64,000 nt of DNA from contig CM049311.1 of NCBI GenBank assembly GCA_026874595.1, positions 49,045,676 to 49,109,675 of the forward strand. The letters run 5' to 3'. The notes under the pieces were generated by a model that worked only from the letters and a program-made list of their open reading frames with translations, made no database searches and was not told the DNA's origin. Positions 62,649-64,000 of this stretch are shown piece by piece (within the stretch, counting starts at the first letter, position 1; each line of letters begins with the position of its first letter). The translations under genes were made by a program, and so were the position numbers. This stretch comes from Sipunculus nudus. Taxonomy: Eukaryota; Annelida; Sipuncula; Golfingiida; Sipunculidae.

Positions 62649-64000
62649 GTAAGTATAAGGTTATATTTTTTTAATTGAAATAGATTTCAAGTCTGTTTTT
62701 GTGTTTATAATCTGAGTAGCAGGTCAATGACTGCATGTTCTGTTTTTACTGTTAGATTGGCTGAACTCTTATTGGTCGGCTCATTAATATATTCATGATA
62801 AACAAACCCTCACTGCTGCAACATTCCATTCCCATATGAGCAACAATGATATGAGCTGACCAATGGTTTAGCCAGTCTAACATGAGCGGCTTGGGTCTTT
62901 TCAACCAAATTGAGTCCTGCTTGCCTGTGACAGCGGATTCAAAATATGCCGCTCTGTCAGCATCAGCTGCTCAATATAGGCAAGTCGACTGTGAATGCCT
63001 TGACCTGATTCTAAATAATAATTTGACCACTATGTCAAGAAAACTTCATCAGGGTTTGAAATGTATTTCATTTCTTTAATTAATCTAGAAGAATTAATTA
63101 ATAACTCTGATGATATGTTGCTTACTATTATACCTTTTACAACAATACCTTTTTCTGAAACCACAGAGACTGCAGTTATTGAGTTCAAACTGAATGACCC
63201 TGGGGAGACTTGTGTAAGCATAGTTGTTTGACTTGTCCTCTGTTGATGCTGTTTGTATACAATACCTGCCTGTTGACTTGCTGCCTGGCTACGGTAGCTC
63301 CAGGTTTTGTCTTCCCCAGCTGAGAACAAGACATTCAATACTTCATTATTTCCATCTAGGAAGACTGCTTGAGGGCACATGAACTTTGATTAGTATGACT
63401 AACTAGGTACTGTCAAAGGGGAAGACACTCAGATATAGAGTATTTAGAATTAGAAATTTTAGAGATCTTCAGAGAATGGATGGTTTTTATCCATAATATC
63501 CATACCTTACTCTCTAGTATGGAGCATAATGGATATTAACGCCAGGCTGTTTCTGGTATATATTTACTATATGCCAATCAAGTTAAAAAATATAACCTGT
63601 TTCTTATTAAAAAAAATTCTATTGCTCTAATTATAATCAGCACGAAACATGATTGACAGACCTAAGAACCCACATGTACATTGATTAATGACAGATTTGT
63701 TCAGGATTGTGTGTGTTTGAAGGTGTTATTTCAAATCATATTATCTGAAACACAAGAATATAACATGTTTAAAATTATCCTATGGTGATAGTCTTGTAAT
63801 TGTGTTTATGGAGAACTTATCCATACTTAAAGAATTTTTGCTTACCAAGTACATGAAAAGTGTAGGTCTCTGTGACTTCAATCCTTGCGCAAATCAAATA
63901 GACAGTCCTATTTGCATTTGAAAAAATTTTTAAAGAAATTATTAACTTTGGTGGTAATCAGGTAATTATATTATATTTATAAATATTGTAAATGTGCATT
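62649..64000 (+). other. Start of intron 3 (continues past the window)
   Basis: The donor GTAAGT at 62649 opens the intron. The next C1-domain exon was not found before 64000. A 116-codon minus-strand frame (63030-63380) is present, but I do not recognise its translation and no splice context supports it. Confidence 0.6.
62751..62881. mobile_element. Fold-back MITE-like inverted repeat, 131 bp
   Basis: The left arm, 62751-62784 (starts GTTAGATTGGCTGAAC, ends TCGGCTCAT), and the right arm, 62851-62881 (minus strand GTTAGACTGGCTAAAC to TCAGCTCAT), pair with a few mismatches and a 3-base gap. Each arm holds two CCAAT-type motifs. It starts about 100 bp after exon 3. The superfamily is unknown. 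Confidence 0.6.

Noticed and set aside
63030-63380. 116-codon minus-strand frame in intron 3
   Set aside because: It reads like ordinary protein and is worth a search, but I recognise no family and see no splice sites or promoter, so it was not called a gene.

Overview
The window is animal nuclear DNA: AT-rich, with long introns, GT-AG exon borders and many dispersed repeats. The repeat content (hairpin-led elements ending in CTAGT, cores with TGACCTTGACCTT motifs) reminds me of molluscs. That guess comes from memory, not from a search, so 'lophotrochozoan, probably mollusc' is an inference. I see no bacterial, viral or CRISPR feature.

One gene is well supported, and it spans most of the window on the + strand. 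Three coding exons at 4869-5770, 45185-45290 and 62565-62648 join in a consistent reading frame. They encode the N-terminal 364 residues of a type IV diacylglycerol kinase (DGK zeta/iota class; the Drosophila relative is rdgA). Exon 1 encodes a serine-rich regulatory tail with eight R-x-x-S-type motifs. Exon 2 is a short linker ending in AVDWT. Exon 3 begins the first C1 (diacylglycerol-binding) domain. The rest of the C1 domains, the catalytic domain and any ankyrin repeats must lie beyond base 64000. DGKs convert diacylglycerol to phosphatidic acid and so end diacylglycerol signalling.

Layout: 1-2716 nested repeats, including a TIR element of the pogo/Tigger kind inserted into an older repeat; 2717-4868 presumed 5' flank or leader; 4869-5770 exon 1; 5771-45184 intron 1 (39.4 kb); 45185-45290 exon 2; 45291-62564 intron 2 (17.3 kb); 62565-62648 exon 3; 62649-64000 start of intron 3. 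Intron 1 holds a three-unit tandem duplication of 1.71 kb units (27251-32367), a very uniform 40 x 41-bp minisatellite (33097-34736), several hairpin/CTAGT elements, a CpG-richer island (about 41500-42130) that may be an alternative promoter, and a hAT-like MITE (44016-44486). Intron 2 holds further copies of the same repeat families, one with a five-unit 280-bp core, and a second 41-bp minisatellite (56671 to about 57370).

The most interesting non-coding pattern is that three unrelated repeat families share one plan. Each has a terminal 5' hairpin after TATT or ATT, in two cases a tandem core, the outer arm of the 5' hairpin repeated near the 3' end, a small 3' hairpin, and a CTAGT end. This resembles non-autonomous Helitron/Helentron (HINE-like) elements. 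I found no convincing new defence or enzymatic system.
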